Of a stretch of DNA of 64,000 bases, positions 45,850-57,868 are shown in pieces (the first letter of the stretch is position 1; each line of letters opens with the position of its first letter). The notes beneath the pieces are model-generated. The model searched no databases. It was given only the letters and a program-made list of their open reading frames with translations, and was not told where the DNA came from. The stretch is taken from the NCBI GenBank assembly GCA_949128115.1, contig OX421966.1:3596001-3660000 (forward strand), given 5' to 3'. The position numbers and the translations under genes are program-made. This DNA is from Anaspis maculata (lineage: Eukaryota; Arthropoda; Insecta; Coleoptera; Scraptiidae).

Positions 45850-48470
45850 TCAAATTATTACCAGCTCAAGCAGCTTTGCAGTGAGAATTCCTCTGAATTG
45901 TCGACTTCTCAGCTAGAGTTGTTCTGAATCCAACTATTTTGCAAGAACTTCGCTAAATTTGTCAATTATCACTTAGGTACGTATAGTGAGAGCTTCACAT
46001 AATTTGTCAACTCCATGGTAAGAGTTTTGCTGAATTCATCAATATTGTCAAAGGTCACCGTCGTCTTACCTTTTCTTGGCTTATATTCGGGACATTCTGA
46101 TATGCCCGAACACTGGACGATCGTTGCCTCTAACTGGGTGGCAACGAAATCTCCAACTCCTGAAACTCAAATCCTGAAAGCCACGAAAAGCATAAGGAGG
46201 CTCATCAGGGCTCCAAACGATACATCAGGGCACAAGAGGGGCCTGATGGACCTCCATGATCAACGGTGAAATGCTAAGGGACTCAGCAGGATTTCAAATG
46301 ATATAGACGACACAATAGAGCCCGACGGAGTTCTGTTTAACAAAAGAAGGCAAAAGGGGCTTATCCCTGGGCTTACTGATACCATGAAAGCCATGAAAAA
46401 ACATGATGGGGCTAATTAAAACTACAATTGCAGGCACAGGGGGGGGGGGGGACAACAACAAGGGTCGGAATATTATATGAAGACACAAGAACCTTGAACC
46501 GCGAAAATCAGTCAGAGCTAAATGTCGGTCAAGGTGTAGAATCAGGTGTCCGTCGAAAGGTTGGGGTGCTGGGACGTCTGAAATAATAAGGGAAAGTTCA
46601 TCTTCTCGGGAATAGCTTAGACATTTCGGATATTTTAGCCTGCGATGTAAAGGTAGGACTAGGTATAGGAGCGAGCCATTATTTAAACATTTTGACTTGT
46701 ACATAAAAGTCAATAGATTGATGTTATGGTAAAAATTTATACTGTGTCTTATTGTGTTCAAACTCGTAGTCAGACCTGTCTCAACAATCTCGAGAACTCT
46801 ATCCTCGAACAACAAGAAGAGAGGTACAACAGGATGTTGTCCTGATACCTACTAGATGATCATCGGCCAAGCGGTTCCAAAAGCGGGAAACGTGATTTAG
46901 TTCAAAGAAGTTGAATTGAATAGAAGTATATTGGGCCGTCTATCCATTCAGCGGTTCAAGAAGATAGCTGGGGGCTTTCCAAAAGTGGGAAAATGAACTG
47001 AATATATCAATCGATCCAATTGTATAATATGAATCCCGCTGGAGTTATCAACTTTGTAGCTAGCCTTCTTACAAATTTATTACTTACACAGCAAAAACCC
47101 ATGCTAGACTCATCAATTTTTCAGTAAGAAGTTTGCTAAAATAATCAATTTTGTAGCGAGCATCTCGCTAAAGTCTGCCACTTCACAGTGAAGACTTCCT
47201 TAGCCTTCAGCTCCGTAGCAAAGTGTTCTCCAAATTCATCAACTTCACAGTGATGATGCGCCGCTGAATTCGCGAAGTTCATGATGAGAACTTTGCTCAG
47301 ATAAACTTCTTTATCACGAGAATTGTGCCAAATCCATGAACTTTGTTGCGAGATTTTTCAATATAGCCATCAGTTTGTGTCCCAACTATTTCCAAATTCA
47401 TTAACTTTCTCCAAGCTCATGAAAATTCAAAGTGCAAATAGAATGCTGAATCCATCAATTTTTTATCAAGATATTCGCTAGCAATCAACTTCCCAGCAAG
47501 AATTGTGCTGAATTCACAAACTTCACAGCGAGAATTATTGTGCCAAGCGCATTTACATTATAGCCCAAACAGTGACGGATTCTTTTTTTTTTTTTCAATA
47601 GGAATGTTGAAAATTTATCGACTTGACAAAGAAAATACGCAAAATCCATAAAGATATTGAATAGACAATTACTCTTGATGTAGGTATCAACTTCAGGTAT
47701 AGCGAGAACTTCAGCCTGATTCATAAGATTCGTAGTAAGGAATTGCTGATATAATGAACTTTGTAGTGACATTTCTTTGAAATTTATCAGCTTTATAGCT
47801 AGAATCGTGGTGAATTCATGAATTTTATAGTAAAAATTCGTTCAAATTATCATCTTTGTAGCAAGATTTTCTCCAAATTATAGCGATAGCCCAATTGATC
47901 AACTTTGTAGTGGGAATTTCTCGTGATTTGTCAACTTCTAGATGGAAATGTGATTAATTCATCAACTCTGCTGCGAGACTTTTGCTGTTCCATCACCTTT
48001 CGCTAAATTTTCTTATTTTATTTCGGGGAATTCGCTCAAGCCATCAATGTATCTGAAATTCTCGCCAAATGAAGCAACAATTGCTTTGAATTTCTCGTAT
48101 TCATTCCTGAAATTATTTTGAATTCATCAACTATCTTCCAAGAACTTCGTTTAATTTATCGCCTACGAAGTGAGCGCTTCACAAATTTTGTCAACATTTT
48201 AGGAGAACTTCGCTAAATTAATCAACTTTATACCTACCTATTGAAAATTTCGCACAAGTCATGAATATTGAGGAGATAGTTACAAAAATCATCTATTTTA
48301 TAGCTGAAATTTCGCTAAATCGATAAATTTGATGGGAAAATATTGCGGAATTCTCACTTTACTTTATTTCACTTTTCACTTTATAGTGGGAATTCCATTA
48401 GACATCAACTTTTCAGCTAGAATTGTGCAAAAATCATAAGTTTCATTGCAAACATTTGAAGTTTCAACTT
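45850..48470. repeat. Degenerate minisatellite, ~35-bp unit (interrupted)
   Basis: The phrase (T)AAATTCATCAACTTTGTAGCGAGAA and many variants recur about every 33-40 bp at 45850-46060 and again over 47040-48470. Units are too diverged for a strict period. The 46060-47040 interruption has no supported gene. The same repeat appears at 54430-54800. Apparent open frames in it are chance. Confidence 0.75.
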
Positions 48471-49545
48471 TGAGAGTTTGTTTTCTTCCTCATCGCCATT
48501 TCTACACCATGGAAGTTGCTCTCGGAGTTGCTTCATTCTCATTCAAGTTCAGGTACAAGTGAAAAACCTGTTCACACAGCACAACAATGTGTTTATTTAT
48601 TATTATTATTATTATTATTGATATTGTAGCAAACCGGGCCTTATTTGCTTGTTTCCCCTACTCGTGGTTTCTTTCAAATCATTGTTGAAGCTTAATTTTT
48701 CTTGTTGTAACCAAACTGCTATTTTTCTATAGTTAATTCGAATTATGAGAGAGATTCGGAACTAAATTACGACCGCCTTTTCCCCTGCTCAACATTCCGA
48801 TGCTTCAACGTAATGAATGAGTCAACCAGACGGCTGAATTATTCCCTTGAAAACTCGAGCTTATCATATATTTTCCAGACTAAACAAACGGACGTGCAAA
48901 TTTTAGCGTCGCATCAGAACTGGACCCCCCAAGAAGGTCCGCTTTTATTGGTCCGCAAGACCACGCGGTGAAAAGATAACCGAAGTTGATAAATAGGACT
49001 AACGGGACTTGCGACTGGCAATAAAACTTCCGACCCAACTTTGAACCGAGCTGCATTTTCTGCTGGGTAAATTCAATTACTAATTTATTCATGAATTATC
49101 AACTGAAGTCACTAAGTTTCTAAGCCTCGGATGTGACGGCGGAACCGTCCAAGTTTGGCGGTTCCTCCCAGTAAAATTTCCGAATTTTGAGTGGTCAAAG
49201 TGCCACAATTCTACTGTTAAAATCACGCGCGAGTAATCCATTGAATTCCTTGCCTTGTACTACACAGGAAATCGACGCGTTATAATATTTACATTTTTTT
49301 AAGTTACGCGAAGACGCGTTCCTTTGTAACGTGCAACCTATTCGCCCTAAAGACATGACCCCTGTGCTCTTCGCGAGTGAACTCTGTTGGAACCCAGAGG
49401 GGAACGCAAAAATTAGAGTCCTTATCAGTGTGACGTCACCGTATATGAGGTAAAATCTATTTAAATTGATATCCTCACAGATGAAGATTGAGTCACCCGT
49501 AATAATGAGCATCTGCTATAACTATGTTTCTCATGCTAGTGAAAT
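48471..49545. other. Gene-free stretch with a (TTA)n microsatellite
   Basis: (TTA)n at about 48594-48628. No gene seen in the remainder. Confidence 0.5.
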
Positions 49546-49698
<153 letters not shown>

Positions 49699-50056
49699 AT
49701 CCCCACTTACGTCATGTGCACGAGCTATGACGGACAAACGGCCAGAGCGGCGTCGCGACGGTTGTTGCATTACTCTCTCATATCTCGTTCTAAATGTAGA
49801 GTTAACTATGGAAATGGTACCGTCGAGTAAAGCAGTGGGTAACGCCCTCTGCCAGTTCGAGCGCGAGCTAGAGCGCAGGACTCTGTTTTACCGGCGCTGT
49901 TACCGAAATGTCAAGCACGTCATTCAAACGTCACAGTGTCAGCTGAGTTTGTTTGTTTTAAGTCACGTGGATGGCTGTATTTGTGAATATTTTTGATACT
50001 AGTTTTTGATAACAATCTTGCAGTATTTGTATTTTTAATTTTGCTCATTTTTTTAA

Positions 50057-53000
50057 TATAAAGTGGTCAACAAAATAAGTGTCTATGTCGATATTTGTAT
50101 AGTTTTTCAAAACTTGACAGCTTTGGAATCTTTCGCGCGATTTTGGATCTGTTTGAACTGGTGGATAGCCTCAATCTTTGGCTATCGGATCCAAGTTTTG
50201 CGGATATTGAGAAAGCCCAATAAAATTTCTACAGGGTGTCAAATGAAGCAATGCAAAAGTTTTGAAAGTTTCGCTAACCCCCATTTTGCCAAGAAATTTT
50301 TTTTGTGGATACCAACACCAAAAATATGAAGAATGATGTATTCTCTCGAAAAGGTTTTCGATTCATCCCCCTATTTCTGTTTAAAAAAAAGTTATGCCAT
50401 TTTTTCCTCAATCTACACTTTTCGACAATTAACGTTACAACTGGCCATATTATCGAGGCAAATTTGACAACAATTGATACTTTCACTTGAAAAACTGTCC
50501 CATGAAAAACATTTTCTTTACTCACCCCTAAAATGATTATCTACGGTCAGTGCCTAAAGCCCCTGCGGACCAAGTAAGAATGTAGCCTGCTGGAGCTGGA
50601 GATGGAATAGCACTGTATCACATCAGATTTACAACATTAACCATATGAAACCCTCTGATAATGTTTGTTAAGGGTTGTTTTAAAAAAAATTAAAATTGAT
50701 AACTTGAGAACGAGAAGACCTAGAGGCTACTTTCTTATTTGACGTTCAATCGCATACGGTGACGCATTTTGCAACAAAGTGGGGGTGTGATTCATAGCTA
50801 CCCTTACTTAAGGGATGGAAATGTTTTTGTTTAAGTGTTTGGTATCATTTCTTATGGTTTCGTCTGTTCTGAATGCAATTTTGGCAATTAAAATTGATTT
50901 TGAACAAATGTTACCATTTGAAAGAAAGAATCAAGTTCATAACTTCGGATGGAGTTTTTCTTTATTGTGACAAAATGTTTACAATTGAAAACAATGTTTC
51001 CATAAAATCGATAGAGTTATACTATCAGTAGCGAAAAAAATTGGTACAGCCCAGTTTTAACTTTCAGTTGCTTTCAAACTCGGCGCGGTCAAAGACAGCA
51101 AAAATTTTGTAGACAAGACTTCCACTGATTTCCACGTAACTTCTACTGACTTCCATGTGATTTCCATTGACCGCCACCATTGTGTACACCAGACTTCCAC
51201 TGCGGTTTACCTATAGAGCAAGCGTAGCCGGAACTATGGACTTGATTTCAAGTTAGAGATACGCCCGCGCCTAGAGTCTCACGCAAAAATAGCCAACTCG
51301 CTTGTCTTCGTGTCTCGGAGGACACGTAAAGCACTCGTTCTTCCTCGGTTAGTGCGCCACGTCACTAGTCACCTCAAACCAAGTAAAAGTGTAACTAGGA
51401 ACTGCCTTCGGGTCTCTCCGCAAAATACTCTTCGGCTGCGACTAAAAAAGGAAACACCGTTAGACACGAGGGATATGAAAATATCCTTGAATCACTCACA
51501 TAAGTTCATCTTCATCAGTATTTGGTGGGACCTCCTCTAGCTCTAATGAGAGCCGCAACCCTTCGAGGCATACTCTCCACCAGGTTTCGCAAAAACTCCT
51601 GAGGAATAGCATCCCATTCAACCTGAATCGCATCCGCCAAGTCATCAAAATTTTCAATTTGTCCTTCCCTTTCTTTCATATTTCTCTTCATTCTACTCCA
51701 TACATGCTCAATCACATTCATATCAGGAGACAAGGGTGGCCAATCCATTCGCTCAATATTGTGATCCCTCAAAAATTCGGTGACAATACGTGCACGATGT
51801 GGTCTCGCGTTGTCGTCAACCAGAATGAATCCATCACCGAAGTTTTGCGCGTAGGGGACCACAATATCCCTAATACACAAATCTCGATATCTCTCTCCAT
51901 TCATGCTCTGTCCTCTTAACACCACCAACTCACTCTTTCCTGTCATCGTGATTCCACCCCAAACAGTCACTCCTCCACCTCCAAACGCCACTCTCGCCTC
52001 CATGTGCTCTTCCAAAAATCTTTCATTTCTTCTTCTCCACACCAAAACACGCCCATCCGAATGGAACAAATTGAACTTACTTTCATCCGTAAACAAACAT
52101 CTACCCCATTCAGCTATTCCTCAGTTCTGGTGGTCCCTAGCCCATTGGAGACGCACGGCGCGATGACGTCGGTTCATTAAAGGGCATGAGGCTCTTCTTC
52201 TCGCTCTTAGCCCAGAGTCGTGCAATCTTCGTCTGACAGTTTGGTTTGACAGCTGGATCCCCGTCGTGGCCCTCAACACGTTGTTGATGGCACTTGCAGT
52301 AGTGGTCGGTTTTCTCTGGATCGCCCTTCGAACAAAGCGATCCTGCGCAGCGGTTGTTTTCCGAGTTCTTCCTCCACGACGGTAATTAATGTCTCCAGCT
52401 GCCAGACGTCGAATTGCACGACTTATGGACCTAGAGGAGGTCCTAAAAAGTGCCGCAATGTTGTCGATGGTGTCGCCCCTCTCTCGCATTCGTGCCACGA
52501 TGGCTAATTCATCCGGACTTAAACGCGGCATTTTACAAATTACTCTGCTCACAATAGCGGAAGAAAAAGGTTTGGTTTTTGAGGTAACATAAGTAAAACG
52601 ATAAGTTCTTCAGCTAAAAAGACACATACACAAATGAAAAACCAATCGAACGAGTTTTACCCGAATAGGAGATAATGTTGAATAAAAACAATTTTTAATA
52701 CCAAAATTGAATTCAGAAGAGACGAGACCATAAGAAATGAAACCACACACTCCTACAAAAACATTTCCGTCCCTTAAGTAAGGGTTGCTAAGAAGGACAC
52801 CCCCACTACGTTGCAAAATGTGTCACCGTATGCGATTGAACATGAAATAAAAATTTTGTCTCCAGGTCTTTTTCTTCTCAAGTCATCAATTACCAATTTT
52901 TTGAAAACAACCCCTAACAAACAATATCAAAGGGGGTTTGATATGGTTGATGTGGTAAATCTGTTGTGACACAGTACTATCCCATCCTGATGCCCGCTCC

Positions 53001-53535
53001 AGCAGGCTACATTCTAAGTCGGTCCGCAGGGGCTTAAGGCACTGACCGTAGATAATCATTTTAGGGGTGAGTAAAGAAAATGTTTTTCATGGGACAGTTT
53101 TTCAAGTGAAAGTATCAATTGTTGTCAAATTTGCCTCGATAATATGGCCAGTTGTAACGTTAATTGTCGAAAAGTGTAGATTGAGGAAAAAATGGCATAA
53201 CTTTTTTTTAAACAGAAGTAGGGGGATGAATCGAAAACGTTTTCGAGAGAATACATCATTCTTCATATTTTTGGTGTTGGTATCCACAAAAAAAATTTCT
53301 TGGCAAAATGGGGGTTAGCGAAACTTTCAAAACTTTTGCATTGCTTTATTTGACACCCTGTAGAAATTTTATTGGGCTTTCTCAATATGCGCAAAACTTG
53401 GATCCGATAGCCAAAGAATGAGGCTATCCACCAGTTCAAACAGATCCAAAATCGCGCGAAAGATTCCAAAGCTGTCAAGTTTTGAAAAACTATACAAATA
53501 TCGACATAGACACTTATTTTGTTGACCACTTTATA
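50057..53535. mobile_element. Complete Tc1/mariner-like transposon with ~0.85-kb terminal inverted repeats
   Basis: The ends TATAAAGTGGTCAAC (50057) and GTTGACCACTTTATA (53535) are perfect inversions, with TA at each edge. The inverted arms extend about 0.85 kb each (to about 50925 and from about 52670). They share near-identical outer 500 bp (for example GACAGCTTTGGAATCTTTCG and TTCTTTGGCTATCGGATCC), then more diverged inner parts such as CGCATACGGTGACGCATTTT. A single transposase gene lies between. Typical Tc1/mariner ends are tens to a few hundred bp, so these are unusually long. Copy 1 at 655-2603 shares the same arm. Confidence 0.9.
51515..52531 (-). pseudogene. Tc1-like transposase with a single in-frame TGA
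   Basis: From the ATG at 52531 (MPRLSPDELA) to the stop at 51515 there are 338 sense codons plus one TGA at 52123-52121, where related proteins carry Trp (HQN-stop-GIAEWGR). The N-terminal paired-like helix-turn-helix (TIDNIAALFRTSSRSISRAI, then the GRTRKTT hinge) binds the terminal repeats. The DD34E catalytic residues are all present: FTDESKF, LVDDNARPH and VIEHVW. Length fits Tc1 transposases (about 340). One base change (TGG to TGA) is the only visible lesion, so inactivation is recent, or the product is read through, or the position is an assembly error. Confidence 0.9.
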
Positions 53536-54350
53536 CTGTTTTGTTGAGAAATCTCTTATTTATCTGATTATCCTTCACGTAGACAGATAATTCTAAGCTG
53601 GAAGTTCCCACTCGATTCAAATGCCTCGTCTGCCGGACTCATCATAAACGCCTTTCTGAAGAGTTGAAGCCAGAAATAGATGCATGCTACTCCAACCTAG
53701 ATTAAAACCGTGAGGTGCACCCAGATGGTCTGTTCCTCTTTCCCTATGGATCTGTCTCTCCATATAAAACAACTGAGAACAGTGGTGGCAGCACGTTACT
53801 ACCCTAGATATAAGCAACCCCTATTCTGAACAACCATATAGGGTCATCGACCTACTATAGTTCCCCCAAACCGTACATAAGGTACAGGAACTCGTAATAC
53901 TTATTATCATATATACCTACTTTATTGTGTTTACATTGTTTAGTTTGTTTGAACACCAACCACCCCTAGTTTTGCAGTTGGTGGTGTTTTTATATCAATT
54001 ATTAATTTGGAAATGTCTTGGATATATTTACTTCAATTGCGTCGATCGTAAACCGCAATTTCATATTCAAATAAACCCCTTAATACTAAAATCGTGTTAT
54101 ATTAGGTATAATAGGTAACCCTCAACCCCTTGAATCAAAGTTATCTTCAATATTTTTATCCTGTTAGTTACGATTGTGGCGAATGGTAGGATCATTTCGT
54201 CAAATACATAAATAATCTTGATATTACCAATACATAAACCTTTTTATATTCCCCTTATAGTTTTCATACTCCCCATTTTGGCATCCTGATTGTTACAATA
54301 TTACGGCTGCAATGCGATAAATAAAAATCCACTAGACAGCACCCAGACCT
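53536..54350. other. Gene-free stretch
   Basis: No gene or repeat partner recognised. Confidence 0.4.
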
Positions 54351-54351
54351 G

Positions 54352-54425
54352 ATATGCCCGGAAATCGAACCCGGGAGCTTCGCTTACCAAGCGAACACGC
54401 AGTCCACTCGACTAGCGTGCCGTCA
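54352..54425 (-). repeat. tRNA-like sequence (SINE head or tRNA pseudogene)
   Basis: On the minus strand an A box (TAGTCGAGTGG), a perfect anticodon stem-loop (TTCGC-TTGGTAA-GCGAA, anticodon GGT) and a B box/T arm (GGGTTCGATTT) can be aligned. The acceptor stem pairs at only about five of seven positions, and the spacing between D arm and anticodon stem is too long. It could be a damaged tRNA or a tRNA-derived SINE. Confidence 0.4.
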
Positions 54426-54429
54426 TATT

Positions 54430-54800
54430 TGTGAAAATTGTGCTAAACTCATCATGTTTGTTGTACGATTTTCACTAATTTCACCAGTTTAAAAAAAAAT
54501 AATTTGGTTGGAATATCAAGTTTGTAGTGTAGCTTTCTCCAAATTCATCACTTCATGGCGAGCGGTATGCCAAATTGGTCGACTATTTATTGAGAACTTC
54601 GTCAAAATATTCAACTTGATAGTTGGGATTCCGCTAGATTAATCAATTTTATAGTGAGAATTCTTCGGAATTCATCAAGTCCACAGCATATGGATCGTGC
54701 TAAATTCATCAAGTCAATAGTGATAATACCGCTGAATTCATGAGCTCTACTGAGAACTTCACAGAATTCATCGAATTTTGCAACTTTTGCGTTAGAATAA
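54430..54800. repeat. Degenerate ~35-bp minisatellite, second block
   Basis: Same phrase family (AAATTCATCA, GTAGTGAGAA) as at 47040-48470. Confidence 0.65.
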
Positions 54801-55301
54801 TAAATTTCATAGTTGTCGGAAAATTCCAGTGTTGAGTTTTGTTGTGGCAAAAACTTGTCTGAAGCAAGGCCAGCCTTACGATTGGGAGATGGGCATGAAT
54901 TTGGTATACTTAATTTTTCACAGGCTGTTTTCGTCGACCTGATAGTCATTCCACATTGTCATTTGCCTCATCATTCTTCCATAAAACTGGTCCAAATTCT
55001 ATAATTTTGATAGAGCAATCCTCAACCAACTCTCTTTAATTTGAGCACCACCAAATCTGGCAGTAACTTCGATTTGAATATTATCTATCAGGTCAGTATT
55101 CGAATTGTGCTTGTGCAGTTGTCAAATCTTCCAATACGTCATGTCATGATTGGGATTTATATGGATACAAACCAAAACAGATTCAAAATGTAATGTCCAG
55201 AAATCAAGTGATGATGTAACTTTTCGAATACTTTATATACAAATTTCAGAAGGATACAATTATACACAAGAAAATCACAGGCTGTTCGTGTAGATACTCA
55301 G
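54801..55301. other. Gene-free stretch downstream of F-box gene 3
   Basis: No supported gene. Polyadenylation signals could not be assigned confidently. Confidence 0.4.
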
Positions 55302-56598
55302 TCAAGGTGTAGCTTTATACTCTACTTCGATGCCGATGAATGCTTCTCTGAGTTTTTCGAGTTGGGCTAGAACCGAATCACGTTCTTCTTCCTCTCCAGG
55401 CATCCAGTTCCACATAACAATGTCAATTTTTTTCAGTCCTGGCACCATTTGTTTTAAAACACTGATGGAAAACATTGCAAAAACTATGAAAGAATAGGCA
55501 TTTTCGAATTGAAACTCACCTAACAATACTATCAAGAACAACGTTTCCTGCCTCTGGGTCCAGATCATCCTCGAGAACATCGTGGTCGGACAAAGATATA
55601 GTCTCTAAACTGTGATGTTGAATTGTCCGGTCCATGATCTCTGATGCTATTTTGCAGTACAGGGATGGTGCTCCAAAGTACTTCAAATTTTTGGCGCGAT
55701 GGAAGAGTACCTTGAAGGATTCCACTAGAGAATCACCTACCATCACAAGATAGGCAAAATAATCCACATCATCTTTTATTGCATCTGCTCCGTGTTCACC
55801 GAACGTAGCTTCTACCAGGACCAGCTTTTCTACTGTTTCAGGTGTGTGATCGCAGAAAGCACGTAACACTTGTGGGGATAAGTGGCATCTGGCCAAATTC
55901 AATTCCTTCAAACGATTGCAGCCGTAGAAAATCTTTCGGATGTCATCGGCGCTAACGTCCCCAGAGACAAAGTCCGTGCAATGCATGGACAGGACTTTTA
56001 GGTTTTCATGTTTGGATATTGCCTCGGCAAATCTAGAACTGGATTGCGGTTTGAGCAAGTTCAATATCAATTCTGTCGTTCTGCATCTCTCCAGTATGTA
56101 CAATACGTCGTTGTAGAAATCGTCGTCGTCCGACATACACCCAAATCTCGTCAGGTTGAGCTTTTCGAGCGTCATGTGGAAATTAGACGATACTGCTCTT
56201 TGATGATATTGGGCATCAGGAATCTGGTGCAAAAATATGAAAAAAGTGGTAATCGATGTGAGTTGGCCTTTTTTTTCAAGACATCGTCCATGTCAAGTTT
56301 TGGATCGATACTCGGAAAAATGAAAAAAATATAGGCTTAGATCGCGGCAGAGACGAATACTTACACAGCTCCATGTTAAATCCAGCTCTTCAACTGGAAA
56401 TGGACTCGTTAAGAGCGTTTCCATTTGGGAAAAATTGATCTTTTGTTCAGTCAAAGAAACGCTTTTCCACAGTCGTTTATCGCCGCACACCCTCTGGAAT
56501 CTTTGGCTGATCTTTGCTAACAAGCACAAGTCGAATGGCGGCAAAATCGAAACTATTCTGTAGAAAATCTCGTCTGATAAGTGATTGAAATAGCTCAT
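55302..56598 (-). CDS. F-box/leucine-rich protein, paralogue 3
   Basis: Exons 56598-56365, 56223-55520 and 55461-55302 give 365 residues, with the same intron positions and phases as genes 1 and 2 (donors GTAAGT and GTGAGT; acceptors CACCAG and ATCAG). The start MSYFNHLSDEIFYRIV follows a classic acceptor (TTATCATATTTCAG) twelve bases upstream, with no upstream in-frame ATG, which confirms the start chosen in all three copies. The F-box is in exon 1 (KRLWKSVSL), the leucine-rich repeats in exon 2 (LKELNLARCHLSPQVLRAFC, TPETVEKLVLVEATF), and the charged tail in exon 3 (LEKLREAFIGIEVEYKA). It is the most diverged copy. Likely an SCF substrate adaptor. Confidence 0.87.
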
Positions 56599-57868
56599 GG
56601 TTTGCTCCTGAAATATGATAAAATATGTAATAGATAGATAAGTAGGTACTAAGTAGGTATTAGTATATCATACCTATATCAAGGTTGTGAAGAATGCTAT
56701 CACAGCTGCGGCTCCAGTTGATATATAAGGTCCCAAAGCTATGATAACGTTCACAACCGTGATTTATATATAGTGGGGTCGGTTCAGTATTATACGCTGC
56801 ATTTTTAAGTAATGCAATGTCTTTTGGCACACATGTTCTTAAAACCTGTTTGAAAAATTTTGTCCATCGCCGCAAGCGAAATTTTAGTTCAGATCCTGTA
56901 TACAGGGTGAAGAAGAAAAACAATTTTAAAAAATTGCATCTTTTGAACAGACAAAGGTAGAGTATTGCAGGGCATGTCCTATGATGCGGTATTTGATGGT
57001 TGTTGAGATACACCAAACCATTTTGATACATTATTGACCGTTTTTGAGATATTTGAAAAAAACTGAGATCTGTCAAAAAAAACATTATCTTCATTATATC
57101 GCTTATTTTATTTTTGAAGATATCGGAATGAAATTTGGTATTTGCTTTATAAAAGACGTCATGAATGAATAACAACAGCAGTTATTTCCTAGGCCTACTA
57201 TTTTTTCTAAATAAGACAGTCAACTTTTTTGGGGGGGAGCCGCCATCTTGTTTTGTGAATATCAAGCTGATGACCAAAAAAATGACTGATACTGATAGTC
57301 ATTAGGCTAGTATCATGCCATTACTCTATATTGTGAAAGATCACCTTGGATGGACCATCATACCATTTTTGCTGAAAGAAACATGACGCACTGATTTTAT
57401 CGGGTTCCTCAGAACTAGAGGATCTACTTCCAGCCATCGAGCCATTGCAAGTAATTGAACACCGCAATTATGACCCCTGATCATTTCTCAGGTTGCTCAC
57501 CAAGATTCATAGCCATAAGTGCAGCGGTTCGGTTTTAGCAGCTGTTTGAATTCACCCTTTCCGTTATTGAAGAAGCTACAGTTGTCATGCGCAGTACCGG
57601 TTTTGGTTGTTTTGGTGGTGTGAGGTTGGCAATGGCAGCGATGTCAATTTTCAGACGCGCAACGTCAACATCATCAACGTCGATTCGGCAATTTTGATCT
57701 TTCTCCCGCCGCGCATCTTTCTTTTCAAATAAGTTCTCCTGTGTTTTTTGTGTTAGTGAAAGTGTGGTTGATAGCTCGGTTGATAGTGATAGAGTGAGTA
57801 ATAAACTGATAATCAAATCGAATAAACCAGTAATATAGCTTGTAGATCGTGATTGAGTTGGTTCAGCC
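56599..57868. other. Spacer, possible left flank of the ISL2EU-like element
   Basis: CTGTATACAGGGTGAAG at 56895 looks like a MITE end. The remainder has no supported gene. The open frame antisense to 57535-57879 overlaps the YqaJ gene start region and shows no family motif. The left terminal repeat of the putative transposon should lie here but was not identified. Confidence 0.35.

Noticed and set aside
46294..46815. 173-codon minus-strand frame with a slight resemblance to a LINE reverse transcriptase C-terminus
   Set aside because: Only a short stretch (LLTFMYKSKCLNNG) is suggestive; the rest is low-complexity translation with proline runs from a G tract. No upstream RT motifs.
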